DNA of 64,000 bases from Adiantum capillus-veneris (taxonomy: Eukaryota > Streptophyta > Polypodiopsida > Polypodiales > Pteridaceae). The stretch spans positions 107,512,412 to 107,576,411 of the forward strand of contig CM043963.1 in NCBI GenBank assembly GCA_014529385.2, read 5' to 3'. Position numbers and translations under genes: made by a program. The notes under the pieces were generated by a model. The model saw only the letters and a list, made by a program, of their open reading frames with translations, searched no databases and was not told the origin of the DNA. Each line of letters begins with the position of its first letter. Position 1 is the stretch's first letter. This document shows, piece by piece, positions 62,420 to 64,000 of this stretch.

Positions 62420-63123
62420 ACTCCTTTCCTTTATGAGCAAAGGATAAGGTTTTCTGAACATAGTCAGGAATGGGATGCATCTTGTAGTGCCAAGGCATTC
62501 CCAAGATAACATCGCATCCTTCAAGTGAAGCTAGTAAGAAAGACTCTTGATCTTTGTAGTCGTCGACCTTTAGATTCAACTTCCCTATGATTGGAGTAGA
62601 GTTTGAGTTCTGCCCTTTGAAAGCAGATTGTGCTTGAATAGAAACTCCAAAACGATTGGGCTGCAAGTTCAGGTCGTCAGCTAGCTTGGTAGAGATGAAG
62701 TTGTCTGTACTACCAGGGTCAAACAAAATAAGAGCCCGTTGGTTGTTGATACTACCCCATGCTTTGAGAAGAGCTCTTTCTTTTCCATCCATCCTTGGTT
62801 GTATTTCCCTGTACATATGGGACTACATTGGAAGAGGGTGGTTGCGGAGGTTTGGTAGGACAATCACCCTTCATATGACCAACTTGTCCGCACTTGAAGC
62901 ATCTTCCTTCACTAATGTAGGTTCGCAACTTAGCAGGAGAGAGATATCTCCCTTTCTTGGGCTGATTTGGCTTTGCTTCTGCTTCGGAGGCGGTTCTTTT
63001 TATCTGAGCGCGTTCCAATGCCAAAATGGAGGTCCTTTTCGCGATGGAAATGCTCCAAACTTGGTGTATATGTAGAGTAGGTAGTGGGGAATGAGATTCT
63101 ATTAAGACTTTGCTGAAATTCAC
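62420..63123 (-). pseudogene. Gypsy H gag end and protease
   Basis: Minus strand: zinc knuckle CFKCGQVGHMKGDC (near 62868-62910, intact), then ALILFDPGSTDNFISTKLA with the D-P-G protease signature (near 62700-62735) and GCDVILGMPWHYKMHP. A frame change near 62815 separates the two. Upstream of 63003 the frame runs into LTR sequence, so the apparent N-terminus is a chimera produced by a deletion. It resumes after the hAT element at 59253. Confidence 0.85.
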
Positions 63124-63437
63124 CCTAATACAAGTGATTAGGGGCTGAAAACAGGGAATTTGCAGCAGCTAGACAAGGGAGAAAGAGAGTTTTCTACTAC
63201 TTTACGCGATGAAACTTCTCCCAAAGCTGCAAGCAATCATGAGAGGCCTTGTTCTAGGTGATGGGTGCTCAGAGGCTCCACATACACCACAAGGTGCTGC
63301 TCTCAAGCTTCAATGGAGAGCTTCACTGCGTAGAGGATGGTCAACTTGGGGGGGGGTAGTACACTGCCAACCTGGCAAGAGGGGGAGGGGATGCTCTCTT
63401 ATAGCCTCCCAGAAGAGGAGGCGCTAGCATGAAGAGA

Positions 63438-63483
<46 letters not shown>

Positions 63484-63893
63484 ATGGGAAAGTGTGCCAA
63501 GTGGCACACTTACTTTAAAATTTAAAAACCATTCAACTTTTGACTTTAAAAATCCTATGCTAGTTAATGAAATGTGCAATTAAGTGCACAACTGCACACA
63601 TAGATGCAACAAATGAAAACTTTATATGCTCCCTAGTGCATTGCCGTACCAGCAATGCTCTGGTCATTACCTGCTCGCATTTGTCCGGCCATTTGGTCCA
63701 GTGCAAAATCATTTAAGAATACTTTTAACTAACTTATCCTAAGGCCGTAAAATAATCAAGTCTTAGGGTTATTATTCTAAGGACCCCATCTCATTCCTGT
63801 GCTTGCACTAGCGCGCGTAATTTTCTGAGCCTGAAATCTGAGGCTACTATCTATCCTTTCATTGAAGACCCGATTTCCCAATCGCTAGGGCTT
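63003..63893 (-). repeat. Gypsy H 5' LTR, partial
   Basis: Matches 55237-56111 almost throughout, with a longer (GA)n run at 63442-63479. Both ends are cut: gag on the left, a gypsy D-type fragment on the right. Confidence 0.8.
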
Positions 63894-64000
63894 ACGGAGG
63901 CTTATTTGGTGGGCTACTGCCTGGCACCAAATCTATCGCATGGTCCTCGGGTCTCTCTAGCGGTAATTGAGACGGTAATGAATCGGAAAAACAATCACTA
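63894..64000 (-). pseudogene. Gypsy fragment running off the window
   Basis: Minus strand reads SDCFSDSLPSQLPLERPEDH and AIDLVPGSSPPNKPP, the protease-RT linker of the gypsy D family. It continues beyond 64000. Confidence 0.85.

Larger units (their letters stand above)
54801..63893 (-). mobile_element. H: minus-strand Ty3/gypsy chromovirus, interrupted by a hAT element
   Basis: Left LTR ends at 56271 with polypurine tract AACCAAGAGGGA (56272-56283). Moving right: chromodomain, integrase, RNase H, RT (56300-59161), a hAT insertion (59262-62419), protease and zinc knuckle (62428-63002), and a partial right LTR (63003-63893). A deletion fused gag directly to LTR sequence at 63003, removing the primer site and gag start. 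The left limit near 54801 is uncertain. Confidence 0.8.

Noticed and set aside
62161-62436. Proline/arginine-rich frame of 91 codons on the plus strand
   Set aside because: It translates the GC-rich subterminal repeats of the hAT element; the composition is explained by the repeat.
62752-63123. Gag-like frame starting MNFSKVLIESHS
   Set aside because: The first 40 codons are LTR sequence (the same peptide appears at 55156-55359); it is a fusion made by a deletion, not a true gag start.
55237-63893. The about 880-bp direct repeat as a segmental duplication
   Set aside because: It flanks a single minus-strand gypsy body and one copy ends in an LTR start next to a polypurine tract, so LTRs are the better explanation.

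Overview
This window reads as gene-poor nuclear DNA from a land plant with a large, transposon-packed genome. The evidence is plant-type Ty1/copia and Ty3/gypsy chromodomain retrotransposons, plant-style LINE and hAT proteins, AAACCCTAA (telobox) motifs, and one exon-like block with a canonical GT donor that resembles a plant host gene. I cannot name the species. I see no rRNA, tRNA gene, CRISPR array or prokaryotic gene organisation.

Layout. 1-4687 holds the 3' part of a decayed Ty1/copia element (COP1) with its 3' LTR. 4688-10285 is AT-rich, has no recognisable gene, and carries microsatellites, small duplications and a SINE-like pair. 10286-35723 is one nested pile. An old minus-strand Ty3/gypsy element (G1) was hit by copia A (21492-34077, TSD GGGAA). 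Copia B (22218-33806) sits in copia A's right LTR, and gypsy C (24089-30551, TSD TCTAC) sits in copia B. Separately, gypsy D (10752-19452, TSD CCTAT) landed in the reverse transcriptase of G1. D has two 1478-bp LTRs in which I see no difference and one unbroken gag-pol frame of 1687 codons, so it looks young and possibly still autonomous.

36425-40600 is the least repeat-rich stretch and holds the host exon candidate (40089-40278). 40632-52174 contains two related LINE copies in convergent orientation, a second LINE type split by a gypsy element (E), a solo LTR, and gypsy fragments G2 and F. 52175-64000 contains gypsy fragments and a minus-strand gypsy H, whose body is interrupted by a complete-ended hAT transposon (59262-62419, TSD ACTCCTTT) with a two-exon transposase.

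The most novel signals are RNA- or DNA-structural ones at the 3' ends of the retrotransposons. Five gypsy families carry a short perfect hairpin with a GG-containing loop just upstream of the polypurine tract, and the stem sequences differ while pairing is kept. Two copia elements place the polypurine tract and LTR start in the loop of one hairpin that competes with a second. Other points are a D-P-G protease signature in four gypsy copies, a conserved AAATACCGAAAGGGG box in otherwise different LTRs, a phased telobox array, and a p21-like PCNA-binding motif at the C-terminus of a LINE protein. All function statements come from reading the sequence and family knowledge; no database search was run.
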